DNA from: Glandiceps talaboti
Taxonomy: Eukaryota > Hemichordata > Enteropneusta > Spengelidae
Length of the DNA: 64,000 nt
Direction: 5' to 3'
Assembly (NCBI RefSeq): GCF_964340395.1
Contig: NC_135553.1
Location: 3,802,001 to 3,866,000 of the forward strand
Within the stretch, counting starts at the first letter, position 1, and each line of letters starts with the position of its first letter. The notes below the pieces were generated by a model. It was not told the DNA's origin. It saw nothing but the letters and a program-made list of their open reading frames with translations, and did no database searches. Positions 11,476-23,640 of the stretch are shown here, in pieces. Position numbers and translations under genes: made by a program.

Positions 11476-12464
11476 AATCTTTCCTGTACAGCATGAAAAA
11501 TGTCTTGAATTTACAATGATTCTAGTTGAGTGTATCTGACATTTCTATATTTAGCAACAGAATAGGTTCTGCAATATTGAAATAGTTCTGTGCATGATTC
11601 ATTTTGTTGTGATTTTGAATTTCCGATTGAGAATGTTACCGAGTATTAAGGCAATTAGGTGATTGTATCCTGTTGCAACGTCTGGTTGAATGAATGAGAC
11701 TTTAATTATTTCAAGAGACAGATTATCACGTCATGACAGTGTATCGTCATGACAACATATGCGTCTCACAGACTTGATTATATCTATCAGCCAATCAACT
11801 TAACCTTAAGTACAAAGTAACAGACTCCAACTACAACTATTAGTACCCTTTGACAAATGAAATGATTTTTTTTCTGTTTCCAATAATTTTTTTGTGTGCT
11901 TGATGCCTAAGACTGCATGTTCACAAATAAATGTTATTACTGTAAGAGTAACGAAATAAACATTTTTACTTTTTACATAATGAGGAAGAAAATTGAAAAT
12001 TCGTCGTCGGGAAATGGAATACATTTTTAAAATTGAAATACCAGTTTGATGATGCAACGTTTAGAAGAGAGAGAGAGAGTCAATGACTTTGTTTAGTAAT
12101 GAAGACAGGGCTCCTCTTTTAAGCTGAACTCTGAAGAATCCCATGGTACTGCATTTGATATGATGAAAGACTTAAGTTTAGGATTAATTCTATCTATAAC
12201 CACCCAGACCAGCTGCTACAGATGTGATGTAATGTGAATATCAAATATTTATAACCAGTTTACGTCATAACAAGTAAAAGAGCTATAAGTGACAAAAGTG
12301 TCGAATGTCAGGGGAGTCTCAATTCAATATTTCTTGTACTTCTTACTTTGGATTCCAGATAGTAGAATAACACATCTAAGTACATGTCTTTTCAATGTTT
12401 ATTTCATGTTTTCCTTCTTTTACAAAGCATTAAGATTTATTCATTGTTTATAGTCAGATTGTTT

Positions 12465-12531
12465 TTAGCTCCCACGAGAGCAAGCATGTGGAGTATGTCT
12501 GAGTCTGTCTGTCTGTCTGTCCATCCATCCA

Positions 12532-12586
<55 letters not shown>

Positions 12587-12626
12587 GCCTGCCTGCCCAC
12601 TCATCTGTCTGTGCATCTGGTGAGCA

Positions 12627-12704
<78 letters not shown>

Positions 12705-12800
12705 TTCATTAATATCTCAGGAACTGATTGATAAAATTGACATACAGCCCCTGATGATACTGACAATCTGTCAGCAAACATTTTGAATTCCTTTCCAAAG
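12465..12800 (+). repeat. Dispersed CTGT-core repeat, copy 2, with long (CTGT)n
   Basis: About 200 bp of (CTGT)n, interrupted by CCATCCATC and CTGCCTGCC, occupy 12502-12702. The left flank is AGCTCCCACGAGAGCAAGC; the right flank is ATATCTCAGGAACTGATTG. The overall build (flank, GAGTCTGTC, tetranucleotide core, CATT..TCTCAG) resembles copy 1. An apparent Ser/Val/Cys/Leu-rich open frame over it is only the repeat translated. Confidence 0.85.
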
Positions 12801-13356
12801 AATTTTGTGACTGTTAATGATTTAATTGAAATTTCTATTTGTAACTATGAACCCAGTGTCTATAAACAGTCATTTTGACATGAATGAAATTGTTAAGCTC
12901 TGGTTACTTTTCTGTATTAAGTGTATGTAATGTGTTAGCTGAAAGAGTCATACATTAATCCTCTCCACAGGCATCCTTTTAAGTTTTCCTGTTCACTCAC
13001 CCCTTAGTTATCAAATTTGAGTGAACAATTTCATAAAATTATGAAAAGAAAATGAAAACATGGAAAATGAGATGAGTAACTAGGGGACAAGTCACATGAC
13101 AGCTTTGTGTACAGGAATATATTAGCCTTCAGTGTTTGCCTCCATGTTCAAGAAATCTTCCACTATTCAATCCACTTTTATGTTATTTAGCTGAAGAGTT
13201 ACAATGCCTCAAGGGAAATTTACAAAATTGCCAAAAAGCTGCACTTTCAAACTGAAATTCACTATGCTATATATTGTCAGCATCACTGATAACTTAAAAG
13301 ATATTGTGTTTGAAAAGATTCACAGGTTAGTCGGAATACAGTTCATCTGTTCATCT

Positions 13357-13508
13357 GGACAGTATAGTTCATCTGTGCTAAATGTTTTCACCACGTGGAC
13401 AGTATAGTTCATCTGTGCTAAATTTTGTTACCAAGTGGACAGTATAGTTCATCGGTGCTAAATTTTGTCACTAAGTGGACAGTACAGTTTCTGTGCTAAA
13501 TTTTATAT
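13357..13508. repeat. 40-bp tandem repeat, about 4 units
   Basis: GGACAGTATAGTTCATC begins units at 13357, 13397 and 13437, with a diverged one at 13477, so the period is exactly 40 bp. Each unit continues TGTGCTAAATTTTGT. The last unit has a small deletion. Confidence 0.9.
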
Positions 13509-14029
13509 ATAGTTGAACAAGCGATACTTTCAAGTTTTTGGTGTCACAAATTGTCACAACATGGGAGATAGTTCAGTTGTGTTAAAATGATTACCTTGAT
13601 TGTACCTTGACATTTATTTTTGCACTTGAACAAAATGTTACTGTAAAGGGTCGAAAATTGCATTAAAAGAAATAGCACACATCAACAAGAAAAGAGAAGA
13701 TATTTCTGTCAAAATAAAAATGAATGTTAACCTCTTCTCGACCTCAGCTGTGTCACAAAGTTTGAAATTCTGTGATGTTGTTTGACTGACATCACTTCAG
13801 CCATACTATTAAACAAAAAGGGTTGTCAGGTCCCGTAGATATTTCAGTCATACCATTAAATAGGAGGGATTACCGGCCATACCACTAAATAAGAGGGGTA
13901 GATCCATGGAGAGGTATATGGTACATATTTTAATAGTCTTGTTTTAAGTAAATAGAAAATTATTCTTTTACCTCTAGTACTCATGGTAACTGAAAATATG
14001 GAATTCTGACAAAATTTGCATAGTTTCTT

Positions 14030-14360
14030 TGATAGATTTCATATATTTAGCAAGGTATAAGAATCATGAGATCACAAATTGGGAAGAAGTCTGGTAAAAT
14101 CATTAATGGGGAATTGTAGATTTTTCAAACCAATTTTGACAAAAAACACTGGGAGGGAACATAGTGAAATTACTTGGGAATTCTTTCCGATTTCACTGTG
14201 TCACCAACCTTGACAAAAGAAAATAGTGCGGAACCTTGTAAAATTACTTTGGGAAACTTATGTTGATTTTACGTACTTCAACTCAAAACAAATGTACTGG
14301 AAGGTAATCCACTAAAATAACAGGGGGACTTGGTTAGATTTTAGCTGCTAACCAGCCTTG
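14030..14360. repeat. Degenerate tandem repeat, about 72-bp unit
   Basis: Units with TTGACAAAA, a (T/G)GG box, GTAAAATTAC-like and CTTGGGAA-like words recur near 14136, 14210 and 14280, about 70-74 bp apart. They are strongly diverged. A fourth unit on the left (near 14060) is likely. Confidence 0.5.
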
Positions 14361-15519
14361 ATGACAAACTGATACAAGACATAAAACTTGTGTGAGTGTA
14401 ATAGTCTAGCTAAAGGTTTATTTCATCAACACTTTGTTAATTTCTGAGGTCTTGCCCAGATTACCTTACAGTGAAAGAAAAACATTCCAGAGTAGGAAAA
14501 AGATTGTCATAGGTCAGAAGAGTCAAAGTAAGTAATCAAATTGCCCAACCTTTTAGTGAAATTAGTTTACCCAGTCAGGAATCAACCTTTTAGTTAATCT
14601 TGTTATCAATGGGGAAAAATTCTAAGTCCATAATGGCTTTTTTTTTACTCACTCTTAATGAAGATATGTATCTGATGAATAACAGTTTTCTTTTGGTCCA
14701 AAATACCGGTAGTCCAAAATTGGTGGAAAATTTCATATTTCCAATCCCCCAAAAATGATGAAGAAACAGAAGAATAATGAAAGGTGAAAATGGCCTTTCA
14801 AAGCATGAGTAGTGTGTTTATACCAATCTGATTACATATGAAATAACACATCATAAAAACCCAAAAAACATTCAATTTACAAAATGTGCAGTAGATTTTT
14901 ATCCTATCTCATGGTACAATACCCAAACTCTCAGGCACTTGAAGTACAACAAGGAGGGGATAATACTTAGATGTGTTTCAATCAAGTAAATATCCTACTT
15001 CTACTCTCAATTCGTTGTGACAAACATGCTCATAAAAGTTCATTTTAGTGTAGTTTTGATTAGAACTGAGTACCAACTGAAGTGAAATGTGTTTGATTTC
15101 CATCAAAAGATGTGAATAACCTGAAATGTAAGGGTAATCTAAAATAACATCTGGAAACATAAGCAGTAATCAGATTTTTTGTTTGTCATGATTTCTATTC
15201 CTCTTCTAATTTTAGACCAGTTTACATTACCTTTTCACTGTTATTATTAATTCTGATAAATTTCTGCTGAAAGGCAGCGAGGAGATTAATCTATAGCACA
15301 CTTTCACAGAGTCTATGTTTATTTTATCCATTTTGTCAGTAACAATACACTGACAGATGGCAGCCAAGATTAGATGCCATCAGCACTGTTTCTGCTGACT
15401 GTACTATTTTTAATAAAGTTGTTGAATTTTTAATACATTGCTGAGACAGATTGTCACAAACATTTTTTTGTACCAATAACTGCATCTTAGAATCAATCTT
15501 TGTTAATATTTTCTATGCA

Positions 15520-15680
15520 GATTGGGCTACTAATTTGCATATTAAGATACAAATTTGAATACTAAGGTATCAATATATATGAGGATCTACCATGTGTTGG
15601 TGATAATAAAAATCTATTTTCGATTGGGCTATTAATAATGGGAATATTAATTTGCATACTAAGGTACTAATTTGATGTAT
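15520..15680. repeat. Diverged 102-bp duplication
   Basis: GATTGGGCTA begins at 15520 and again at 15622. Both copies carry TAATTTGCATA and ACTAAGGTA further on. The two units differ by indels. Confidence 0.6.
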
Positions 15681-15852
15681 TTGAATATTTACATAATTTT
15701 TTATTGAGATAAATATTGCATGTTATTGAATTCAAATTTTTGTAAACTATGTAATGATTAAGCTCCAGATTTGCATATTGAGATTCTATTTGCATATTGA
15801 GATTCTGTTTGCATATTGAGATTCTGTTTGCATATTGAGAATCTATTTGCAT
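15533..15852 (-). promoter_or_regulatory. Cluster of five octamer motifs (ATTTGCAT)
   Basis: Exact ATTTGCAT, the POU/Oct octamer ATGCAAAT on the minus strand, is found at 15533, 15650, 15769, 15788 and 15845. Two further repeat units carry GTTTGCAT. Part of the clustering follows from the tandem repeats, but the first two lie in a different duplication. Whether POU proteins bind is not known. Confidence 0.35.
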
Positions 15853-15858
15853 ATTGGA
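15771..15858. repeat. 19-bp tandem repeat, 4.6 units
   Basis: TTGCATATTGAGATTCT(A/G)T repeats at 15771, 15790, 15809, 15828 and 15847 with an exact 19-bp step. The units are almost identical. Open frames across it on the minus strand are repeats translated (QYAN-type). Confidence 0.95.
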
Positions 15859-16339
15859 AAACAAACTTATTAATCATGATGTATGTTGTGATCTGTGCTT
15901 GGTATTCAGTGTCCTCCATACTTGAGGATATGTTATATTTGAACATTGTTGAAAAAATGAGCGTGTTCCTCAACTTTGATAAATTGAAATTGGAGTTGAA
16001 TAGGTCAGAATTCATTGGACTTTAGATGCTGAAGAAATGATTGTTGCTTGCTAAAGTACATTCATATATGAAATGCAGCATTCCAGTGTCTTTGATGCTG
16101 GGTGGTTGTTATGGTTACGTCATGCTAGTCTTGAAATTAAGATAACCCTGTCTCGGCTTAATAAGTAATTTCATTTTTCAGAGAATTGTGATTACATTCA
16201 TTGACTACAAATTTTGTCGTGAATGTGAGCTGCATAGTGTAGGATAATATCGTTATTGTGGATCTAAAGAAATAATCATGAAAGCATGAAAAGAATTTCA
16301 TTTGAATTTTGAAAGTTTCGTTATTAATCCCAATGGGCA

Positions 16340-16560
16340 GTGACTGTCCAAAGTGGCTATGGAAGTAAGTTCCAACCATGTCTGTCTGTCTGGCTGGCTG
16401 GCTGGCTGGATGGCTGGCTGGTTGTCTGTCTGTATGTCTGCCTTTTGGTTTAATTTAAACCTGGCACAAAGGTGAGATCCTTCAGTGAGCATGTGTATGT
16501 CACTTGTGTCATGTGCCAAACTCTGTAATGGAGGCCTCATTGTCAACTAAAATCAGTCCC
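16340..16560 (+). repeat. Dispersed CTGT/GGCT-core repeat, copy 3
   Basis: The core at 16379-16440 mixes CTGT and GGCT units. The right flank TTTAAACCTGGCACAAAGGT matches the right flank of copy 1, as do TATGTCACTTGTGTCATG and the GGCC-containing segment after it. It is a diverged member of the same family. Confidence 0.55.
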
Positions 16561-17518
16561 AAAATAAAGTCCAAATTGCAAAATACACAATACACATGTA
16601 CAACTTACTGAGGAGCATCCTGTTGTACCAGTTAATGTGGTAGACATGATATGGTACAGTGCTTCTGTTGTCAGAACAAATGTTTGAATTTGAGAAAAAA
16701 GATGACCATATTTAACTTTTTGATGAGAATAGTCAAGATGACCCATACTCAAAGGTTAAAGGTCAAAATATTACCATTTATTGCCCATGTCAGCTAGACC
16801 AAAGGCTTGTATATGAAATAATTGTTGTACTTTAATGCTGAATACTGCAGCAATATAAATCACACTATGGGTCAATAATTTGGGTCAGCTTAACTCATGG
16901 TTGAAGATTCATAGTCAGTAAGAAACTATGAAGGATCAACAGACATGGATGTGATTAATAATTCACAAAAAAACAAAAAACTACAGAACCCTTGATGTAA
17001 TGTCATATTGCATTGTAGATCAAAATTTGTGTTATTTTAACGTGAATATCATATATATCAGGTGTATGGATGGTTCAAGTATCGGTAGTGATAATATCAA
17101 AGTTGACATCATATTGGACAATATCTCCTATCAGATCATGTCACATCTGTTGTGTGCACTCAATGAGGGAATACATCATACAACATTTAGTATTTCTTTG
17201 CCCCGATAACGCATCATGGAAAACTATAAAAACGCTTTATTTTTTGTGTCTGACAAAAGATTACAGTCAGCGTAGTCACAATTGATTATTCTTTATTTTG
17301 ATATAACACATCATGGTACACTGAAAACAATTTGACCAAAGATTAGAGTCAGTAGTTAAATTCACAATGTATTGGAACTCAAAATGTAAGGCATTGATTA
17401 CAAAATATGTCAAAACAGGTGTTTGTTGAAACACAGTTGTTTTATTATATTTATAGCAAGAACAAATAAAAAAGAATTCTGCACTGAAAGGTTGTCAGAA
17501 TGAGGACTTTCTTTAGGC

Positions 17519-17652
17519 AGGTGATAAGTTGACACTTTCCTGCCCGCCCCACCACACCACACCAATCCCAATCTGACACACACACACACACACACACCCC
17601 AATACCAATCTGACATACGCACACCCCAACCCCAATCCGACATACACATACC
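17519..17652. repeat. CA-rich simple repeat with a degenerate 30-bp unit
   Basis: (CA)n at 17577-17597 is followed by CCCCAATACCAATCTGACAT and a second CCCCAACCCCAATCCGACAT about 32 bp on; a related CCAATCCCAATCTGACAC precedes it. Translated frames of the region are low complexity. Confidence 0.8.
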
Positions 17653-18520
17653 CTATCCCCACCAGCCAAAAGACACAGTCTCATTGATCAAATTACACTT
17701 TCCGTTTATACATAAGTATATAGCATTTTATGAGTATGCATGGTTGCTAGTCAGTATGGGACAAGGTGAGTTTTAGTCATTGAAGTAAACATATACTTTC
17801 ACAAATCTCTATTCTATTCTAAACTATTCTTGTGTAATGTTAATGTCAATGGGTGACCTCTCAGATGACATTATAATTATAGCATTGTTAGAAAAGTTGA
17901 CTAAATTACGTCTTTGGATATATGAGTTATATCTTAATACTAGGTTTGAGTTCAGTCAATTGCAAGTGATGGTTAAGTATACCTCAGTAAGTACGGCTGT
18001 AGACTACTGTAAATAGATTATGCTCCAAAACATATCAACTCAGCTTGTGTCCCTTTTAGCAGTCAGACAACAATATTTTCATAATAAGTATTTCAAAGTT
18101 TAATACGTAAGATGATATACCCTCATCTAATTGTATCATAATAAGTTCTGGTATCAATCCTGAAACATGAACAAAAGTTAGCATGAAAAATGTTTCAAGT
18201 TGAAGTGGCCAACATTTTCGTGGATTGTGAGAAATTTTTAATCAGATTGTGATATTTGATCCTTTATCTCTCACTGAATATTAAAATCAGTGTTATAGTT
18301 TCAATGTCAATTATTACATATGTACCAGAGATTACTGGCACTGGTGCACACACATAGTAGTGATATTATCACTGCATTGTAATACCGAAAACATTGCATA
18401 CCTGCATGCAAATGATATGCAAATTAGGATGCGATAATCCACTACACACGAAGTTGTGTGTGTGATTTTGATGATTTTGATGGAAATTTGCTGTTTCAGA
18501 TAAACATATGCAGTAATCAC

Positions 18521-18704
18521 AGAACCCCATTCTGTGTGAGTTCCAGTGTGGGCACTCTGGGGTATTTGCATTTGTGCTTGCAGTGTTTTGTGCTGCATTT
18601 TCACTCGCTATGCTCGTGAAAATATGGGCACAGAGAACACTGCAAGCACTCATCCAAATACTCCAAGTACGCCACACTTACACTCATGTATGGCATGGGG
18701 TTCT
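18521..18704. mobile_element. Foldback (long imperfect hairpin) element
   Basis: The left arm (18521-18604) and right arm (18616-18704) are imperfect reverse complements of each other over about 85 bp. The ends AGAACCCCAT and ATGGGGTTCT match exactly, as do the central GCTTGCAGTGTT/AACACTGCAAGC pair and the innermost ATTTTCAC/GTGAAAAT. The loop is 11 nt (TCGCTATGCTC). Because the arms mirror each other, both strands show similar short open frames; these are not genes. It may be a non-autonomous foldback element or MITE fragment. No target duplication was identified. Confidence 0.7.
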
Positions 18705-19353
18705 GTCATATCATTGTCACAAAAGTCACCAAGAAAATCTTCGTTAATATACAACCCTATAATGATTATCATTTCAAGCTGATCAAGGATTTGGCTAATA
18801 TTTGTACATAATCATGTGTTGCCATCGACCAATCTCTGACTGTCAGGGATGTTTAGCTGAATTTAACCTTTTAGCAGTTTCCCATTCCAGAGCTTATTTG
18901 CCCAAATATAAATCCTATAAGCGTCTTTTTAGCTTTCAAACACTAAATTGAAGGTATTGTCATCAGATTTCCATAAGCTTTCAGAAAGATTATTTTGCCT
19001 GGAGCTTTCCCAAACTTAAAAAAGGTGAAGAGAAAAATGAGTAGAGTTTTGAAGGTTACAGTGGAAAGTTGGGGTGATGTGGTATTTCAATATTTGGATA
19101 CTATAAGCGGCAATGTTTTGAAACTCTTTTGTTAGATATAATGCCTTTCTTGTATTATTGTACACCCTGAACAGTATTAAATCACCTGTGGGTAAATGTG
19201 TTTGTGTAGCAGTACACATAGCATGGTACAAGAAATCCGTGGCCGGTCAACTTGATATTTGAGACGCTACCCAAAAGTCAGCACCCAAATGTAGTAACAA
19301 TTTCAACCTGTTACTAATTAACATGTACAATGTCTAAGTATTGGTATTTTAAC

Positions 19354-19731
19354 AACTTTCTGTGACAATCAATCAGTTTCAATCAGTTTATTTCATAACA
19401 ATAAGGCCACAGGCCCAAAGAGCAAACAGTAATACAAGCGTTTCAGTTCATAGAGGGAGATTCCTCTCTATTTTTCATTGCAAAATAAATAAATGAAGCT
19501 AAATTATTTAGATAAGTTATATTATCTGAATTCAAAAGTGAAATGAACTTATCATAGGAAGGGTTTAAACAAAACCACCTTTGTAAGATTTCTTAACGAA
19601 GGTCCTTGTAAAGCGGACAAATTGCTAAGAAATGGTACTCGTCCTCAATACAGTACAAATTACATGTATGTGTAATACAGTATTTGCAAAATCTTTGGTC
19701 AGCAGGAATGTTTTCAAAACTTTCTGTGACA
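19354..19731 (-). mobile_element. 5'-truncated non-LTR retrotransposon with 14-bp target-site duplication
   Basis: AACTTTCTGTGACA occurs at both 19354-19367 and 19718-19731, a perfect 14-bp direct repeat. The enclosed 350 bp (19368-19717) read on the minus strand as the end of a LINE open frame, a stop, about 75 bp of 3' sequence containing GGGCCTGTGGCCTTATTG and GAAATAAA, and a short repetitive tail made of ATTGAAACTG and ATTG units. Heavy 5' truncation plus a target duplication is the normal outcome of target-primed reverse transcription. Clade was not assigned; the short-repeat tail is reminiscent of CR1/L2-type elements. Confidence 0.85.
19443..19717 (-). pseudogene. LINE ORF2 C-terminal fragment (broken)
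   Basis: Read on the minus strand, the fragment starts FENIPADQRFCKYC and continues with CIEDEYHFLAICPLYKDLR, then an in-frame TAA, then about 50 more residues (QRWFC, PSYDKFISLLNS, LASFIYFAMKNRE) to a TGA at 19443-19445. The pattern C..C, then EDE.HFL..CP.Y..LR, is the conserved C-terminal zinc-knuckle-like tail found downstream of the reverse transcriptase in many animal non-LTR elements. The reverse transcriptase itself is absent through truncation. With the internal stop and no promoter this copy is dead. Confidence 0.85.
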
Positions 19732-20489
19732 CTCTTGTTGGTTGTCTGAACACAAAAATATTACTCTTAGACTAGTTACCATGGTTACAGCTAAAACACT
19801 TTAAACTCAAAATGAACGAAAAGTATTGGCGTTATGTATCCAAAACTATGGGTAACAGCTAAGAAATCAACATCTCTACTCAAAGTGAATCAAAACCATT
19901 GTGTAGGGATAATTAAGGGAGAGTGATAGATTGATTTTTCTGATAATGATATCAAAGTGATAATGGGATTGTAATATAGATAATAAACATATATCATTTT
20001 TTATTGAAGATTTGATAAATCTATTACAGTGTCTGTAATGGATGATGTATGTATATTAGATGAAGAGATAGCTTGGAATGAGCCCTTTGTCTATTCTACT
20101 GTGTCTGTGTGCTGAGTACAGAACATCAAGAACAATACTCAACAAAACTCGTAATATTGTGCTCAACATTTTGCAAAAGCTGTACTTTTAGTAAATTCAT
20201 ACAAGCAAGGATGTTTATCTTGTGTTATTATGATGAAAAAGACAAATCAAAACCAAACTAGCATTCTGTACAATTTATATTGAGTGTTATAAGTTTAAGC
20301 CAGCAAAATTGTTATACACAGTATATTTGCCAAGGTTTTTATTTTTATGTAAACTCTACCAAAAGCCTTACAGTATAGATTGGTACCCATTCATCAGCTG
20401 TAATAGAAACACTGACACTAGTACATTATCTGACGTGTGTCGAAGCTGTACATTTCCATTCTAATCAACTGCTGATAGGCATCATGAAT

Positions 20490-21110
20490 TTGGATTCTTG
20501 TGACTGTTGTATCCGGAACCATGGAAAATTCAACCATGTTTTAGGAAAGCGTTCTTATTCCCGCTGATGACTTGATCTTGTAGAGTATATACTTTTGCAA
20601 AAATAGGAATGTTGATTGTCATATTGGCAGCAAAATTTATGTGCAATAGGAAGTCAATTGATCTGCAGAGAATGGAATGGTATAATACCAGATTTCATTT
20701 TGGGCAATAGCAAAGGTATACTGATCATCGTAACCTTGGTTGGTATGTAAATTTGGGGAAAGACAGCAACGATTGATGGTCATATTGGGAAAAGAGTTAT
20801 TATAACAAGTCTGCAAGGTTTGGGTAAAAGTTGATGTTTTATAGTTTAATGACCATCATCACAACCTTGGCCAGTATGTAAATTTTGGGAAAGAACTGCG
20901 TATAGCATGACATTTCCGGTGCAAAGGTACTTACAAGGGGGAATAGTCTGCCATGTTCTGGCTAAGGATGATTATTTAGTAGGTAAACTAACTGCCATAG
21001 CCTTGTGCAGTATGCAAATTTTGAGAAGGAGGAAAAGATTATTGAACTTTGAGAATCTTGTACAAGTGAAAATTCTAACAAGTTTTGTCCAAGAGTAGTG
21101 ATTTGTGTAT
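20490..21110. repeat. Degenerate tandem repeat, about 132-bp unit
   Basis: The block CCTTG(G)...AGTATGTAAATTTTGGGAAAGA recurs near 20743, 20875 and 21009 (GTATGTAAATTTGGGG, GTATGTAAATTTTGGG, GTATGCAAATTTTGAG). Each is preceded by (A)CCATCATC-like and CAACCTTG-like words. Three to four strongly diverged units. Confidence 0.6.
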
Positions 21111-21669
21111 GTTAGGTGCCTGAATTTTGACCTTTGGCTTTACTCAGTATGAATATTTCAGTAGGGAAAGGAATATTAACACTTGTATCACAAAAGAAAA
21201 AGAAGGGAAAAAAAAGAGAGAATCCACAGCAAGTTCTGTATGCCAATGTTTGGCTCACATCAATGATAGGGGATTGACCTATGAGACATCGGATTGTGTG
21301 TAAACTTCAACATATTTGTAACTTTGTGCCTGCAGCTCTTAGGAATGTTTATGTATCAGAGGCACACTCATACATATGATAATGAATAATCCCACTATAT
21401 ACATGTATATTGCATGCCATGCCTATGGGCATAAATTTCTCATAAAAGCTATCACAACCCTACTGCCCAGTAGTATCAAAATGTACTGGTAGAATTTGGT
21501 ATGATAATGATGACAAGACATCTACATTTAGTGATTTCTAGAGTTTATCCTGCTGGAACCATTGACTTACAAATTTTCAGAGAGTTGCATGTATAACTCA
21601 CACAAAGTTGTAAAGCCAGCTACCTGTCCTGAACTATCGACATATTCTGTATTAAACTGTAGTTGACTG

Positions 21670-21860
21670 TGGTGCAACCATGATCCTGGTGGCACCAGCA
21701 GTCTGTCCCAACCCATGGTTTATTAGCTATGGTCTATGTGACCATGATCTGACTGTCACTCAGCCATGTCCAGAACATAGTCAAACATGGTCAATCATGT
21801 TTTTAAACCACAGTCTGTCATTTTCAAAACCCTGGTTAACCACGATCCTGATGGCAGGGT
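21670..21860. repeat. Short degenerate direct repeats rich in ACCATG
   Basis: AACCATGATCCTGGTGGCA (21677) recurs as AACCACGATCCTGATGGCA (21838), with a partial copy GACCATGATCTGACTG (near 21740). ACCATGGT-like words of both orientations lie between, so some of the sequence is also weakly palindromic. Confidence 0.45.
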
Positions 21861-22329
21861 TAATGTCTTTGTGAAGAATACTTGTAATTAATTGAATGTA
21901 TAAGTGTCTGTAAGCATAGTGAGAACTTCTAACTTTAGTCCCTACCATTATCTATACAACAAACTGCTTGTGTGATCTCTTGAATCTCTTTAACTTTGGT
22001 TCCACTTTTAATATTCCTAAGATGAAAAACACATATTATGTGTTCTGTAAATTGCATAATTTTGTTTTACTCAGATATGTGATCGTTACTGCAAAACACC
22101 TTCATTGAAAGTCATGTTAATTTATCCAAGTATCGTATATTAATTTTCATGATCATTATGAAATATATATTATCTCTTCAACAACGACACAACCCCCAAG
22201 CCAGTCTTCAACTCAATCAATTCAACTTGTGCAGTAGAAGGTGCATTTTTTCCCCTTTGAAAACATGTTGTGGCATGGCATCATATGTCACTTTATTTTC
22301 TGCTTTGTGAAGTGAACAATAACGTATGT

Positions 22330-22860
22330 ATTCTGGAACATCATGACTGCACCATATTGCCGGGAGCTCAGTGTTTAAAAATACTGAAAATGTGTTATCA
22401 CGAATTCTTTTAGATATGAATATACCTGAAGGTGCTGAGTGTCTAAAAATAAACTGTTAGGGCATGTATTATATGTTTCTCACGAACTTCTATCACCAAA
22501 TGTTTAGGTTTGTGAAAAATGATGTTTTGTCGATAATGTGAATATACCCTATGGGAGCTCGGTGTCTAAAAATATTGACAGTGTTATGATGTAAATATTT
22601 TATCATGAAGTTTTGGAACTATATTTTTTTTTCAAAAATATGTTTTGTAGATAATGTGAATGGGTGCAGTGGGAGCTCAGTGTTTAAAAATAACACAATT
22701 TATTAGGTTATGTAAATGTTTATCACAACGTTCTGGAACAATTTTTTTTTTAATTTGTGAAAAAATATGCTTTGTGGATTAATATGAATGTGAGTTGCAT
22801 GTGGCTCAGTGTCTAAAAATATTGAAACTGTTCAGATTTGTATATTTTTATGACAAAGTT
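22330..22860. repeat. Degenerate tandem repeat, about 120-bp unit
   Basis: GGGAGCTCAGTGT(T/C)TAAAAATA recurs near 22362, 22431 (shortened unit), 22553, 22671 and 22799. Each is preceded by GATAATGTGAAT-like sequence and followed by TATCAC(G)AA.TTCT and an A/T-rich TTTGTGAAAAA(T). About five units, strongly diverged. Confidence 0.7.
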
Positions 22861-23219
22861 CCAACAGTAAAACACATGTTGTGATGTAGAACAACTGTTG
22901 TATAGATTTTGAGATCCATTCTCAGATGTATATTCATCTAGATGTAGAACTAAGCTATTTCTAAATGCAATATCCTGTGGGATATTCTAAGCATGTAGGA
23001 TAGTAGCGCCAATAGATGGCTATGCCGATACAATTCAATAGGATAGTGAATGAAAATACATGATTGGAGTATGTGGACGATAGGAGTTTGCATATAGATT
23101 AGAAGTAGATGAGTTGTCTGTTTTAGTATTCTCACGATACTTAAATTAATTTGGTTTGTCACCAACAAGACAGCAGTATAGACATAGGTACTGCATATGG
23201 AACACTTCAAATAACAGCC

Positions 23220-23640
23220 TAGGGCCAAGTATATAAAATATTGTTTGGGTGGGCAACATATTAAATGTAACACAGATTGCTTTGGATATTTCAACACTAC
23301 TATGGAGTGTATATGTATTAGGAGTTTTTAAGAAACTTTGCTGAGCAGCACAAGGTTTATTTCAGAGACTTTTACTTACAGGGTATGTAACATAGCATAA
23401 GTGGAGTTTCAAATATTGCTTTGCAGGACAGTATATAAGTGGTATTCTAATATTGCTTTCATGGTTAACATGACATATATTATAGAGGGAGTTTCAAATA
23501 TTGTTTGGATGAGCAGTTTTTTATAGAGTGGGGTGGGGGAGACAAATATTGGTTGGATGGGTAGCATAAACAATATTTCAAATGTTGGCTTGGAGGATAG
23601 CAACAAAGATATTTCATATAATGCCAGTGAGGGTAATACA
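23220..23640. repeat. Degenerate short tandem repeat around TTTCAAATATTG
   Basis: Words of the form (G)AGTTTCAAATATTG(C/T)TTTG followed by (GG)A(C/T)AG(T/C)AT recur at irregular 45-60 bp spacing (for example 23406, 23490, 23575). The open frames on the minus strand over this block derive from the repeat and do not look like protein. Confidence 0.4.

Noticed and set aside
12384-12623. 79-residue frame with SVCL repeats
   Set aside because: It runs into the (CTGT)n array; no splice or domain support.
18369-18782. Similar open frames on both strands
   Set aside because: They arise from the inverted-repeat arms of the foldback element.
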